A stretch of 64,000 nt of DNA, taken from Chryseobacterium sp. JAH (lineage in GTDB: Bacteria > Bacteroidota > Bacteroidia > Flavobacteriales > Weeksellaceae). The DNA lies in NCBI RefSeq assembly GCF_001507335.1, contig NZ_LMAH01000004.1, positions 62,001 through 126,000 of the forward strand, in the 5' to 3' direction. Position 1 is the stretch's first letter; the number at the start of each line of letters is the position of its first letter. Below the pieces are notes generated by a model. That model was not told the DNA's origin, did not search any database, and saw only the letters and a list, made by a program, of their open reading frames with translations. Positions 25,692 to 35,151 of this stretch are shown here, one piece after another. The position numbers and the translations under genes are program-made.

Positions 25692-26198
25692 CTATGAAAC
25701 TTTTGGAGGTTCTAATTCCTGAGCTTTACTTTTAAACTCAAATATTTTAGAAGTTTCAGTAAGCTTTAATGATTTTTTAGTTTTATAAATCCATTCTGAA
25801 AAATCACTTAAACTCTTAGGAGCATGACTACTGTGAACCCAAATTGTTTTGTTTAAATCATCATTATTTATGTAAAAGCTGTAATGTTCTCCATCTTGAT
25901 AATTTTCAAAATATAATGTATCGTACATCTTAAAGTTGACGTTTTCAATAAAGCTGTCTAATTTCTTTTTTTGAAACTTACTAAGTTTGGATACATAATT
26001 TGTTTTACTCAAAGCAGCCTTCGTGTCGTTCGGTGACCAATGTTCACGTATAAAAACTGAATCAATATCTGTATTAAATTTTATCGAAAAACTTGTCTCA
26101 AAAGTATTTCCATAAGTAAAATCAAATTGTTCAAATTCTTTCTTTTTGCAATTGATAAGCAAAAATAGAATCAACAAAATAATCATCTTATGTTTCAT
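25692..26198 (-). CDS. Hypothetical lipoprotein
   Basis: A 168-residue lipoprotein with the lipobox LINC (Cys at residue 17) followed by KKKEFEQF. The mature domain is lysine- and serine-rich with no recognised motif. It starts 9 nt after the helicase stop codon on the same strand, so it is likely part of that transcript although unrelated in role. Confidence 0.7.
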   Translation of the reverse strand: MKHKMIILLILFLLINCKKKEFEQFDFTYGNTFETSFSIKFNTDIDSVFIREHWSPNDTKAALSKTNYVSKLSKFQKKKLDSFIENVNFKMYDTLYFENYQDGEHYSFYINNDDLNKTIWVHSSHAPKSLSDFSEWIYKTKKSLKLTETSKIFEFKSKAQELEPPKVS

Positions 26199-26207
26199 GG
26201 GTTTTGA

Positions 26208-28538
26208 TTAAATCTTCGTCAGCTTCGCATATTTCAAAATCAAATTTTTCTCACCTTCATGAAGGAAAACCACTTTTGCTTTGATATTCTGAGGATCAGT
26301 TCCATCCAAAAATTTCACTTCACCAATTCCGAAACGGTCGTGTCTCACTTTGTCACCGACTTCAATATCCTGCGAAGAAGCTCCGCTTGGATTGATTATT
26401 TTTGCAGTGGCCACAGGTTTTAGCTTTCTCGGTTCGGCAATCGGTTTATCACTTTCCGTTTTCGAGATTGTTTTCTTTTCGATTTTTTTGAAGCTCTTCA
26501 TTTCGGAAGGATGTTCATCAAAAATATTGGAAGTAATCCCTGCGTTGTTGATAAATCTCTTTTCTATGGCAGGATTTAAAAATTCAATATATTCTTCATC
26601 CACTTCACTCAAAAACCTGGATGGTTCAGCATCGGTAATTTTCCCCCATTGGAAACGTGACACTGCGTATGAGAAAAATGCCTGTTTTTCAGCTCGAGTT
26701 AAAGCAACATAAAACAAACGTCTTTCTTCCTCCAAATCTTCTCGGGTTGCCGAACTCATAAAACTTGGGAAAAGATTTTCTTCTAAGCCAACCAAGTGAA
26801 TAACCGGAAATTCAAGACCTTTTGAAAGGTGAATGGTCATCAGGGAAACCATGTCTTCATTATCATCTTTTCTTTGAGTATCTGCAGAAAGTGCAATGTT
26901 TTCAAGGAAGTTCGGTAGACTTGGGTCACCATCTTCAATCTGTTGCTGCTCTTCGATGAAACCCTGCATCGAGTTCATTAATTCCTGCACGTTTTCAACA
27001 CGCGAAATTCCTTCAGGAGTCTGGTCATCTTTTAAAAATTTAATCAAACCGCTTCGCTTAGCCACTTCCATTGCAACACTATAGGCTGTTTCCGTTTTCA
27101 GCAAAACCTGAAACGCTTTGATCATTGACCAGAAATCGCTCAGTTTGGTTAAAACACCGTTGTTGAATTTCAATTGCGGCGCATATATTCCCAAATTGTC
27201 TAAAACTTTAGACACCGGAAGATTTTGCGAATCTGCAAAAACGATTAATTTATTTTGAGTGGTTTCACCAATTCCTCTTGTCGGATAATTGATGATTCTC
27301 ATTAAAGCTTCAGAATCATTTTCGTTCACCAAAAGACGAAGATATCCGATCAGATCTTTAACTTCTTTTCTTTGGTAAAAAGACAAACCTCCATATACTT
27401 TATAAGGAATATTCTTTCTTCTCAAAGAGTCTTCAAAGGCTCTTGTCTGAGAGTTGGTACGGTACAAAATCGCAAAATCACTGAACTTTTTCTGCTCTCT
27501 GTTGCTCAGTTCCCAAATATTTCCGGCTACGAAATTGGCTTCATCTGCATCAGAAAGCGAACGGTACACCTTGATTTTTTCGCCTACTTCATTTTCACTG
27601 AAAACGTTTTTCTTAAACTGCTGCAGGTTTTTAGCGATCACCACATTTGCAGCATTCACTATATTTTGTGTCGAGCGGTAATTCTGTTCCAAAGAAACCG
27701 TCACTGCATCCGGATAATCTTTTTTGAAATTTAAAATATTGTAAATATTTGCACCACGGAAAGAGTAAATCGACTGTGCATCGTCTCCCACCACGCAAAT
27801 ATTCTCAAATTTTGAAGCTAAGGCTTTTACTATTAAATACTGAGAGTGGTTCGTATCCTGGTACTCATCCACCAAAATATATCTAAATCTGTCTTGGTAT
27901 TTTGCTAAAACTTCAGGAAACCTTGTTAACAATTCATTGGTTTTTAGCAATAAATCATCAAAATCCATTGAGCCGTTTTTATAACAGGCTTCTACATATT
28001 TTTCGTAAATTTTTCCTATGAATTTCATATTGGCCTTTTCGTCAGCTTCCATTAATTCAGGATTGTTGTAGTATGCCTTTACGGTGATCAGATTATTTTT
28101 ATAATTTGATATTCTCGCCTGAACTTTTTTAGGTTTGTATAGGTCGGCATCGATATTCATGTCTTTCAATACTTTCCTAATGACGTTCAAAGCATCCTGC
28201 TGATCGTAAATTGTAAAGTTTGATGGATAACCTAAATAATGCGCTTCACTTCTCAAAATTCTTGCAAAAACTGAGTGAAATGTTCCCATCCATAAGCTTC
28301 TCGCATTGCTTTGTCCCACCACTTTGGCAATACGTTCTTTCATTTCTTTTGCCGCTTTATTGGTAAAGGTCAATGCCAAAATATTGAAAGGATCTACACC
28401 GTTAGTAATCAAATGAGCAATACGCATTGTTAGTACACGCGTTTTACCGGAACCTGCTCCTGCAAGCACCATTAGAGGTCCTTGTAACGTGGTAACAGCT
28501 TCATATTGTGATTCGTTGAGTCCTTTCAGATAATCCAT
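26208..28538 (-). CDS. uvrD: UvrD/PcrA-type ATP-dependent DNA helicase
   Basis: A 776-residue superfamily 1A 3'-5' helicase. Motifs in order: Q motif LNESQYEAV, I GAGSGKTRVL, Ia LTFTNKAAKEMKERI, II VDEYQDTN, III GDDAQSIYSFRGA, IV QNYRST, V MTIHLSKGLEFPVIHLVGLEE and VI RRLFYVALTRA. A C-terminal KOW/Tudor-like piece (VGDKVRHDRFGIGEVKFLDG), typical of PcrA, binds RNA polymerase in Bacillus. It acts in nucleotide excision and mismatch repair and clears replication blocks. The ATG at 28538 was chosen over one 24 nt upstream because a full promoter lies just above it. Confidence 0.95.
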   Translation of the reverse strand: MDYLKGLNESQYEAVTTLQGPLMVLAGAGSGKTRVLTMRIAHLITNGVDPFNILALTFTNKAAKEMKERIAKVVGQSNARSLWMGTFHSVFARILRSEAHYLGYPSNFTIYDQQDALNVIRKVLKDMNIDADLYKPKKVQARISNYKNNLITVKAYYNNPELMEADEKANMKFIGKIYEKYVEACYKNGSMDFDDLLLKTNELLTRFPEVLAKYQDRFRYILVDEYQDTNHSQYLIVKALASKFENICVVGDDAQSIYSFRGANIYNILNFKKDYPDAVTVSLEQNYRSTQNIVNAANVVIAKNLQQFKKNVFSENEVGEKIKVYRSLSDADEANFVAGNIWELSNREQKKFSDFAILYRTNSQTRAFEDSLRRKNIPYKVYGGLSFYQRKEVKDLIGYLRLLVNENDSEALMRIINYPTRGIGETTQNKLIVFADSQNLPVSKVLDNLGIYAPQLKFNNGVLTKLSDFWSMIKAFQVLLKTETAYSVAMEVAKRSGLIKFLKDDQTPEGISRVENVQELMNSMQGFIEEQQQIEDGDPSLPNFLENIALSADTQRKDDNEDMVSLMTIHLSKGLEFPVIHLVGLEENLFPSFMSSATREDLEEERRLFYVALTRAEKQAFFSYAVSRFQWGKITDAEPSRFLSEVDEEYIEFLNPAIEKRFINNAGITSNIFDEHPSEMKSFKKIEKKTISKTESDKPIAEPRKLKPVATAKIINPSGASSQDIEVGDKVRHDRFGIGEVKFLDGTDPQNIKAKVVFLHEGEKNLILKYAKLTKI

Positions 28539-28561
28539 ACAGCAAAAAAAATTTGGGAACA

Positions 28562-28591
28562 CAAAATTAGTGTATTATAAGGAGAATTCAA
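28562..28591 (-). promoter_or_regulatory. Promoter of uvrD (TTG-N19-TAATTTTG)
   Basis: On the minus strand TTG (28591-28589) and TAATTTTG (28569-28562) are 19 nt apart; the ATG is 24 nt below the box. Confidence 0.75.
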
Positions 28592-28779
28592 ATGATGAAT
28601 ATTGAACTTGGCATATTTTAAGTTCTAGATGTTTGTCGCCACGAAATCACGAATTATAATGCTAAATTTTAAAAATGGTTTTTGTTTTTCTTTTTAATTT
28701 CTAAAACTTTTTAAGCACAACTTACTTTATATTATCCTAGCAGCTTAAATTTTCACAATAGATTATCGAAATTTATGGC

Positions 28780-28812
28780 AAAAAAAATCAGCAAAATAAA
28801 ATTCCGCTGATT
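28780..28812 (-). terminator. Terminator of the response regulator gene
   Basis: On the minus strand AATCAGC pairs with GCTGATT, followed by a run of T. The rest of the 289-nt gap before uvrD shows no gene. Confidence 0.7.
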
Positions 28813-28827
28813 CATTATATTTTAAAT

Positions 28828-29196
28828 TTATTTGGCGTACGTTTTCAATCTATCTACCATATCTCCTAAGTCAAAGGGTTTTGCAATAAATGCATCTGCT
28901 CCCGCATCCAAAGCTGACTGTTCCAGGCCTCGACTTGCTGACATAATCAATACAGGAATATCTTTTAAATTTTCATCTGCTTTGATTTCTTTGCAAATAT
29001 CCCTCCCGTCTTCTCCGGAAAGCCACATATCCATTAAAATCACATTAGGTTTAGAATCTGCATGTAATGTCTTCAGCATATCTGAGCCTTTATAAAATTT
29101 TTCAATCTCAAATCCTTCAAAATCAAGCATCATCTCTATCGAATCTACGATTGCAGGACTATCATCTACTACTAAAACTTTTGTTGCGTTAGGCAT
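28828..29196 (-). CDS. Receiver-only response regulator
   Basis: A 122-residue single REC domain: acidic pair Asp11-Asp12 (VVDDSP), phosphoacceptor Asp56 (VILMDMWLS), Ser in IMSASRG and Lys in FIAKPF. There is no output domain, so it must act by protein contact or in a relay. The ATG at 29196 lies 8 nt inside the upstream kinase gene, so the two are translationally coupled. A much longer in-frame upstream extension overlaps the kinase coding sequence and was rejected. Confidence 0.9.
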   Translation of the reverse strand: MPNATKVLVVDDSPAIVDSIEMMLDFEGFEIEKFYKGSDMLKTLHADSKPNVILMDMWLSGEDGRDICKEIKADENLKDIPVLIMSASRGLEQSALDAGADAFIAKPFDLGDMVDRLKTYAK

Positions 29197-31057
29197 TTTG
29201 TTGTATTTTTTTTCTTTTGGGAATTTCGAAGCAAAAATCAGACCCCTTTTCTTCTGTGGAAGATACGTAGATGCGCCCCTCAGATCTTTTGATGATCTCA
29301 GAAGAAATATAGAGCCCAAGCCCAAGCCCGGGGAAAGTATAATCTTTAGAGCCACTTACTCTGTAATACTGTTCAAAAACTTTATTGTGTTTGTCTGAAG
29401 GAATTCCAATTCCAAAATCTTTTACACTGAACGTAACCATATTATCCTTCAATTCGGTTGCTACAATCACTTGGTCGGCATCAGGAGAATATTTAACTGC
29501 ATTACTGATCAGATTACTCATCACCTGAGAAATCCGATGTCGGTCTGCATACACATTTCCGATATAAGATGGGTGGAGAATTATTTTGTGCCTTGAAGTC
29601 ATTTGTTGTTCCGCTACAATTTCTTCGGTCAGTTGATCAAAATCAAATTCAGACTCATTCAGCTGTATTTTACCGTTCTGTATTTTGGTTACATCAAGCA
29701 GATCACTGATTAAAACGGTGAGCAGATCAATTTGACCATCCATTTTTCTGGCAACCTCAGCATTTTTCAGATCATCCTTTTTTATGAGATTTTTTTCGAT
29801 AAACTGTGTATAGATTTTTAAACTCGTCAAAGGAGTCTTTAATTCGTGGCTTGCAATTCCTAGGAAATTATCTTTTTGGGTCTGCAACTGCTTGAAATCA
29901 TCGATATCGGTAAATGTACCAATCCATTGTGATACATCGCCATTTTCATCATAGGTAGGAATTGCCCGTCCCAGAAACCAACGATATTCTCCGTGATTCT
30001 TGAGATCTATAAATTGATATTCCATTTCAAAAGGTGTAGCGTTTTTCACACTTTCTGCCCAAACAGCTTCAACCTTTGCATGAACTTCTGGAGTAAGCAC
30101 TCTTTTGAATCCTTCGGAAGGTTTTTCATTTCTATCGAAACCCGTGTACTTATACCAATTATCATTCATGTAGGTCACTTCTCCATCTTTATCACAAGTC
30201 CATACAAACTGTGGCATTGAATCTGCCAAGTCTCTGAATCTTTCTTCTCTTTTTTGTATTTCTTGACGGGCAATGACCAAATCGGTAACATCAACTGCCA
30301 TATTGTGTATCGCATACACCTCACCATTAGCATTTTTAAGAGGTTTATAAGAAAAATTAAAATAATAACTCTGTAGTTTTCCGTCAACCACTAAATCTAC
30401 TTGATCTTCTGTAGCTGTATAAGTTTTCCCTGTTTTAAAAATATCTTTAAGAATAGCAATGAAGGGCTGACCTTCCAGTTCCGGCAAGGCATCTTCCAGT
30501 TTAAGCCCAATCACAGAGGCATCTTTCCCCCAGGTTTTAAGCATTAAATCATTCGCCAACTCTATATATAATTCATCTGTACGATAAATTGCTGTGGAGT
30601 AATCTGAATTTTTTATTAAATCTTCAAACCTGTATTCGCTTTCCATTAATTTTCTTTCGGAAATTACTTGATTGGTAACTTCCGTTGCGACAACACTTAC
30701 CCCTATGATTTTCTTTTCATCATTATACACCGGGGAATATATAAAATTGAAAAAATGCTCTTCTAATATCCCCGATTTCTCTAAAAAAACCGGAAGTTTA
30801 TCTCCTTTGAAAATTTCACCTCTTCCATACACGTTATCAAAGATCTCCATAAACCCCTGAGATCTCACTTCAGGTAAGGCTTCAAACAGAGGTTTACCTA
30901 TTACAGAAGAATCACGTCCCCACAATTCTAAAATCTGCGGATTGGCATTCTGTATAATGAGGTCATCGCCAATCAACAAGCACATTGCCACTGGAGCTTG
31001 GCTAAACAATGTAATCAATGAACCCAGCGATACATTTTGTTCTAAAAAACTTTTCAT
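29189..31057 (-). CDS. PAS-domain sensor histidine kinase
   Basis: A 622-residue soluble histidine kinase with no transmembrane helix. Three PAS domains lie at about residues 10-130, 145-260 and 272-390, each ending in a PAC-like segment (VVATEVTN, NMAVDVTDL, GTFTDIDDFKQ). HisKA follows with His404 in IASHELKTPLTSL, and the HATPase domain has N (LISNAVKYSP), G1 (VKDFGIGI) and G2 (GLGLGLYIS) boxes. It probably senses a cytoplasmic signal and passes phosphate to the receiver protein coded just after it. Confidence 0.92.
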   Translation of the reverse strand: MKSFLEQNVSLGSLITLFSQAPVAMCLLIGDDLIIQNANPQILELWGRDSSVIGKPLFEALPEVRSQGFMEIFDNVYGRGEIFKGDKLPVFLEKSGILEEHFFNFIYSPVYNDEKKIIGVSVVATEVTNQVISERKLMESEYRFEDLIKNSDYSTAIYRTDELYIELANDLMLKTWGKDASVIGLKLEDALPELEGQPFIAILKDIFKTGKTYTATEDQVDLVVDGKLQSYYFNFSYKPLKNANGEVYAIHNMAVDVTDLVIARQEIQKREERFRDLADSMPQFVWTCDKDGEVTYMNDNWYKYTGFDRNEKPSEGFKRVLTPEVHAKVEAVWAESVKNATPFEMEYQFIDLKNHGEYRWFLGRAIPTYDENGDVSQWIGTFTDIDDFKQLQTQKDNFLGIASHELKTPLTSLKIYTQFIEKNLIKKDDLKNAEVARKMDGQIDLLTVLISDLLDVTKIQNGKIQLNESEFDFDQLTEEIVAEQQMTSRHKIILHPSYIGNVYADRHRISQVMSNLISNAVKYSPDADQVIVATELKDNMVTFSVKDFGIGIPSDKHNKVFEQYYRVSGSKDYTFPGLGLGLYISSEIIKRSEGRIYVSSTEEKGSDFCFEIPKRKKIQQNA

Positions 31058-31177
31058 GACGTGTATATTGCTCTTTGAAATTAATTCTTAAAATGGAAGA
31101 ATGTTGTAGTAAAAATCAAATTCAGATTCCATCTTTTAAAACTACAAAATTTTATTAAAAATTTGTAACAATTCATG

Positions 31178-31185
31178 TATTTTTG
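31178..31185 (+). promoter_or_regulatory. -7 box TATTTTTG of the M16 pair
   Basis: A perfect TAnnTTTG box 28 nt before the ATG at 31214; a TTG is present but too close (12 nt), so the -33 part is uncertain. Confidence 0.4.
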
Positions 31186-31213
31186 ACACTCATTGACAAA
31201 ACAATTTCTATTT

Positions 31214-32527
31214 ATGAAAAAACGACTTCTTAGTGTTGCAGCTGCTGCTTTTTTTGGAGTAATGCTGAATGCACAACAAATCAAATTCGAAGAGTATGAT
31301 TTACCAAATGGTATGCACGTAATTCTTCACCAAGATAATTCTGCTCCTGTAGTTACTACAGCGGTAATGTACCATGTAGGTGCAAAAGATGAGGTTAAAG
31401 GAAGAACTGGTTTTGCTCACTTTTTTGAGCACCTTTTATTTGAAGGTACGCCAAATATCAAAAGAGGAGAATGGTTTAAAATAGTCTCTTCAAACGGAGG
31501 GCAGAACAATGCCAACACAAGCATGGACAGAACGTATTACTATGAAACTTTCCCTTCAAACAATGAACAATTAGGTCTTTGGATGGAAGCAGAAAGATTA
31601 CGTCATGCTGAAATTAACCAAATTGGTGTTGACACTCAGAGAGAGGTTGTAAAAGAAGAGAAGAGATTAAGAATGGATAACTCGCCTTACGGAAACCTTT
31701 TTAACACGATTCAACAAAATCTTTTCACCAATCACCCATACCACGGTTCTGTAATTGGTTCTATTGACGATTTGAATGGTGCAAAACTAGAAGAGTTCAA
31801 AGCTTTCTATAAAAAATATTATGTTCCAAACAACGCTACTTTGGTGGTTGCCGGAGACATCAAACCTGAGCAAACTAAAAAATGGATTCTTGAATACTAC
31901 GGAAGTATTCCTAAAGGAACTGTAACTCCTAAAAACTTCCCTAAAGACGAGCCGATAACAAAAGAGAAAGAAGTAACTGCTACTGATGCAAACATTCAGC
32001 TTCCAGCTTATATCTTTGCATACAGAACACCTAGCAACAAAGAGAGAGATGCTTACGTTTTAGATATGCTTTCTTCTTATTTAAGTAACGGTAAATCTTC
32101 AGTTTTATACAAAAAATTGGTAGATCAGGATAAAAAAGCACTTCAGGTAGCGGCTTTCAACCAAGGTATGGAAGACTACAGCGTTTTTGCATTCTTTGCA
32201 ATCCCAATGGGAGCTACAACGAAGCAGGTTTTACAGAATGACATCGATGCTGAAATTAAAAAAGTACAGACTACTTTAATTTCTGACGAAGATTATCAAA
32301 AACTTCAAAACCAATATGAGAATCAGTTTGTGAATACCAATTCAAGCATTCAGGGGATTGCTTCTTCATTGGCGACAAGCCACGTTTTGATGGGAGATAC
32401 CAATTTAATCAACAAAGAAATAGACATCTACAAATCTATTACGAAGCAAGATTTGCAAAATGCTGCTAAGAAGTATCTTAATTCAAACCAAAGAGTAATC
32501 ATCAATTACGTACCTGAAAAAAAATAA
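31214..32527 (+). CDS. M16 family zinc peptidase (catalytic member)
   Basis: A 437-residue protein with a signal peptide (MKKRLLSVAAAAFFGVMLNAQ) and two M16 half-domains. The inverted zinc motif HxxEH is intact at residues 69-73 (HFFEH), and the distal Glu is in the TQREVVKEEKRLR helix. It is probably a periplasmic processing peptidase. The neighbouring gene codes for a second M16 protein without the zinc motif, so the two likely form an active/inactive heterodimer as in mitochondrial processing peptidase. An upstream TTG start was rejected because it would spoil the signal peptide. Confidence 0.92.
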   Translation: MKKRLLSVAAAAFFGVMLNAQQIKFEEYDLPNGMHVILHQDNSAPVVTTAVMYHVGAKDEVKGRTGFAHFFEHLLFEGTPNIKRGEWFKIVSSNGGQNNANTSMDRTYYYETFPSNNEQLGLWMEAERLRHAEINQIGVDTQREVVKEEKRLRMDNSPYGNLFNTIQQNLFTNHPYHGSVIGSIDDLNGAKLEEFKAFYKKYYVPNNATLVVAGDIKPEQTKKWILEYYGSIPKGTVTPKNFPKDEPITKEKEVTATDANIQLPAYIFAYRTPSNKERDAYVLDMLSSYLSNGKSSVLYKKLVDQDKKALQVAAFNQGMEDYSVFAFFAIPMGATTKQVLQNDIDAEIKKVQTTLISDEDYQKLQNQYENQFVNTNSSIQGIASSLATSHVLMGDTNLINKEIDIYKSITKQDLQNAAKKYLNSNQRVIINYVPEKK

Positions 32528-32579
32528 TCTCTTTTAGACCTTACGTTTTAAAAGAATTATTAAAATTAAATTTTTACAA

Positions 32580-34625
32580 ATGAAAAAGCAATTAACATAT
32601 ATAGCAGTAGCATTTTTATTCACAGGAATGCTTTCTGCACAAAAAATTGATCTTAATGCAATGCCAAAACCAGGTCCTACGCCTGCCATCAACATTGCAC
32701 AACCAAAAACTTTCCAGTTAAAGAACGGTTTAACGGTAATGGTCGTTGAAAACAACAAATTACCAAGAGTAAACATGAGCCTTTCGATGGACAGACAACC
32801 TTATTACGAGGGGAATATCGCAGGGGTGAGCGAAATCATGGCAAGCCAGCTGGATAACGGAACAACTACTTTAAGCAAAGACGAATTCAACAAAAAGATT
32901 GATTATTTGGGAGCAAGTTTAAATTTCTCTTCTGCCGGAGCTTCTGCCAATTCTCTTTCAAAATACTTTCCGCAGGTATTGACTTTAATGTCTGATGCCA
33001 TCATTAATCCTAAATTCTCTGCAGAAGAAATTGAAACAGCTAAACAAAGAACAATTGAAGGATTAAAATCTGAAGAGAAAAACGCTTCGTCTATTGCATC
33101 AAGAGTTTCTAATGCATTGGCTTATGGAAAAAATACATCCAGAGGTGAATTTGAAACAGAAGAATCTGTCAAAAAAATCACATTAGCCGATGTGCAAAAT
33201 GTTTACAAAAAATACTACGCTCCAGATAATGCTTATTTGGTAATTGTAGGTGATGTAAAATTAGATCAGATCAAGCCATTGGTGGAAAAAGCATTCAACA
33301 ACTGGAAAAAAGCGGATACTAAATTCGCTGCTCTTGAACCAGCTGCGAATGTTGCTAAAACTGAAATCAACATAGTAGATGTACCTTCTGCCGTGCAGTC
33401 TGTAGTTTCTGTAGGAAACCTTAACTCATTGAAGATGAGTGATCCAAATTACTTCCCTGCAACCATTGCTAACTACATCCTTGGAGGTGGTGGTGAAGCC
33501 AGACTTTTCATGAACCTTCGTGAGAAAAACGGTTTTACTTATGGTGCATATTCTAGCATGACGGCAAGCAAATATTCTCCTGAGTTTTCAGCTGAAGCAA
33601 GCGTAAGAAATGAAGTTACCGATAAGGCTGTAAAAGAATTCATGAATGAATTAAATGGAATCTCTACGGTAAAACCTGAAGAATTGGCTAATGCCAAAGC
33701 TAAATTGAAAGGAAGTTTCATCATGGCTCTTGAGCAACCTGCAACGATTGCCAGATTTGCCGTAAACCAAAAGGTAAACAATCTTCCTGCTGATTTCTAT
33801 ACCAACTATCTGAAGTCAATAGATAAAGTAACGGCAGCTGATGTTTCAAATGCTGTAAAAGCGAATGTTTTACCAAACCAAAGCAGAATTTTCATCGCTG
33901 GTAAAGCGTCTGATATTTCTGAAGGATTGGAAAAATTAGGATATCCTGTAAAATATTTTGATGCCAACGCTAATCCTGTTGCAAAACCAGTTGCTCAAAA
34001 AGTTGACGCCAACGTAACAGTAGCGTCAGTTGTCGATAAATATATTACTGCTATCGGTGGAAAGGCAAATATTGCTAAAGTTTCTTCTTACACAATGACA
34101 GCTTCAATGTCTATGCAAGGTCAAACTATTGATTTTAAAACTGTAAAAGCTCAAGGTGGAAAAGAACTTAATATCGTTTCGATGGGAGCAATGACCCTTC
34201 AGAAACAAGTTTTTGACGGTAAAACAGGATTCTCTGAGCAACAAGGGCAAAAAGTTGCCATGACTAAAGAAGAAATCGCTGATAACCTTAAGAATACTGA
34301 GCTTTTCGAAGAATTAGGTTTTGCTAAGTCTGCAGATTACAAATTGGCAGGAATTGAAAAAATTGGTGGAGAAGATTCATATGCTATTAAAAATGCCGAC
34401 AAAGCATATTACTACAGCGTAAAAACCGGTCTTAAAACAGGAGAAACTGAAACTGTAAAACAGCAGGGTCAGGAAATGACTGTTCCTACTGTATATTCTA
34501 ATTATAAAGATGTTTCTGGTGTGAAAATGCCTTATACGATTACTGTTAATCAAATGGGTATGGACATGACCATGAATGTAAAATCTTACGAAGTGAATCA
34601 GGCTAAAGACACTGATTTCAAATAA
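32580..34625 (+). CDS. M16 family peptidase-like protein lacking the zinc motif, with C-terminal extra domain
   Basis: A 681-residue protein with a signal peptide (MKKQLTYIAVAFLFTGMLSAQ). The M16 part covers about residues 35-450. At the place where HxxEH should be there is GVSEIMASQLDNGTT, so it cannot bind zinc; the C-terminal half has the conserved ARLFMNLREKNGFTYGA with the Arg/Tyr pair of M16. A further domain of about 220 residues (VVDKYITAIGGKANIAKVSSYTM onward) resembles lipoprotein-carrier-like folds seen behind M16 in Bacteroidota. It lies 52 nt after the active M16 gene and is probably its subunit. Confidence 0.9.
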   Translation: MKKQLTYIAVAFLFTGMLSAQKIDLNAMPKPGPTPAINIAQPKTFQLKNGLTVMVVENNKLPRVNMSLSMDRQPYYEGNIAGVSEIMASQLDNGTTTLSKDEFNKKIDYLGASLNFSSAGASANSLSKYFPQVLTLMSDAIINPKFSAEEIETAKQRTIEGLKSEEKNASSIASRVSNALAYGKNTSRGEFETEESVKKITLADVQNVYKKYYAPDNAYLVIVGDVKLDQIKPLVEKAFNNWKKADTKFAALEPAANVAKTEINIVDVPSAVQSVVSVGNLNSLKMSDPNYFPATIANYILGGGGEARLFMNLREKNGFTYGAYSSMTASKYSPEFSAEASVRNEVTDKAVKEFMNELNGISTVKPEELANAKAKLKGSFIMALEQPATIARFAVNQKVNNLPADFYTNYLKSIDKVTAADVSNAVKANVLPNQSRIFIAGKASDISEGLEKLGYPVKYFDANANPVAKPVAQKVDANVTVASVVDKYITAIGGKANIAKVSSYTMTASMSMQGQTIDFKTVKAQGGKELNIVSMGAMTLQKQVFDGKTGFSEQQGQKVAMTKEEIADNLKNTELFEELGFAKSADYKLAGIEKIGGEDSYAIKNADKAYYYSVKTGLKTGETETVKQQGQEMTVPTVYSNYKDVSGVKMPYTITVNQMGMDMTMNVKSYEVNQAKDTDFK

Positions 34626-34641
34626 GATTACAGATATCATT

Positions 34642-34677
34642 AAAAAGCGGCAACAATTGTTGCCGCTTTTTGTTTTT
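34642..34677 (+). terminator. Terminator of the M16 operon
   Basis: AAAAAGCGGCAACA pairs with TGTTGCCGCTTTTT (14 bp), then GTTTTT. Confidence 0.88.
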
Positions 34678-34692
34678 AGTGAAATCTTTATT

Positions 34693-34722
34693 TTGCGGTT
34701 CTGTAAAAAAACATTAAATTTG
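34693..34722 (+). promoter_or_regulatory. Promoter of secG (TTG-N19-TAAATTTG)
   Basis: TTG (34693-34695) and TAAATTTG (34715-34722) are 19 nt apart, a full Bacteroidota promoter; the ATG is 26 nt below the box. Confidence 0.8.
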
Positions 34723-34747
34723 CCCATTCAAAAAGATATTAGAATTA

Positions 34748-35098
34748 ATGGATACTATATTTACACTATTGATGGTTCTTATTATGATTGCCAGCATTTT
34801 ATTGGTAATCGTTGTTATGGCGCAAAACCCTAAAGGTGGCGGTCTTTCAAGTACATTCGGAGGTGCATCTTCTGCACAGTTCGGAGTACAAAGAACCAAC
34901 GACTTTATGGAGAAGTCTACATGGACTTTAGGAGCGGTAATTATCGTTCTTATCTTAATCAGCGTAGTTGTTACAGGGAAACCTAAACAAGCAGCTCCGG
35001 TTATTCCTACAGCTCCTACCCAAACAGAAGCTCCAGCTAATCAAACAGCTCCAGCTTCTAAAACGACAGCTCCGGTAAGTACTCCGGCGACTAAATAA
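34748..35098 (+). CDS. secG: Preprotein translocase subunit SecG
   Basis: A 116-residue inner membrane protein with the two SecG helices (TIFTLLMVLIMIASILLVIVVMAQ and TLGAVIIVLILISVVV) separated by the diagnostic loop NPKGGGLSSTFGG and FGVQRTNDFMEKSTW. It helps SecYE move proteins across the inner membrane. The C-terminal tail is rich in Ala, Pro and Thr (about 30 residues) and extends beyond the usual SecG core; such tails are common in Bacteroidota. Its own promoter and terminator make it monocistronic. Confidence 0.95.
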   Translation: MDTIFTLLMVLIMIASILLVIVVMAQNPKGGGLSSTFGGASSAQFGVQRTNDFMEKSTWTLGAVIIVLILISVVVTGKPKQAAPVIPTAPTQTEAPANQTAPASKTTAPVSTPATK

Positions 35099-35122
35099 GA
35101 AATACTTTATTTAAGATAAAAC

Positions 35123-35151
35123 AAAAGCAACTCAAATTGAGTTGCTTTTTT
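35123..35151. terminator. Bidirectional terminator between secG and the glycosyltransferase
   Basis: AAGCAACTCAA pairs with TTGAGTTGCTT, with AAAA on the left and TTTTTT on the right. Confidence 0.8.

Noticed and set aside
28620..28660. CACGAAATCACGAAT direct repeat near the response regulator
   Set aside because: Too short and without a mirror partner; cannot be called a relic of the palindromic element family.
29197..29355. 53-residue N-terminal extension of the response regulator
   Set aside because: It lies fully inside the kinase coding region in another frame, and the REC domain starts normally at the ATG at 29196.
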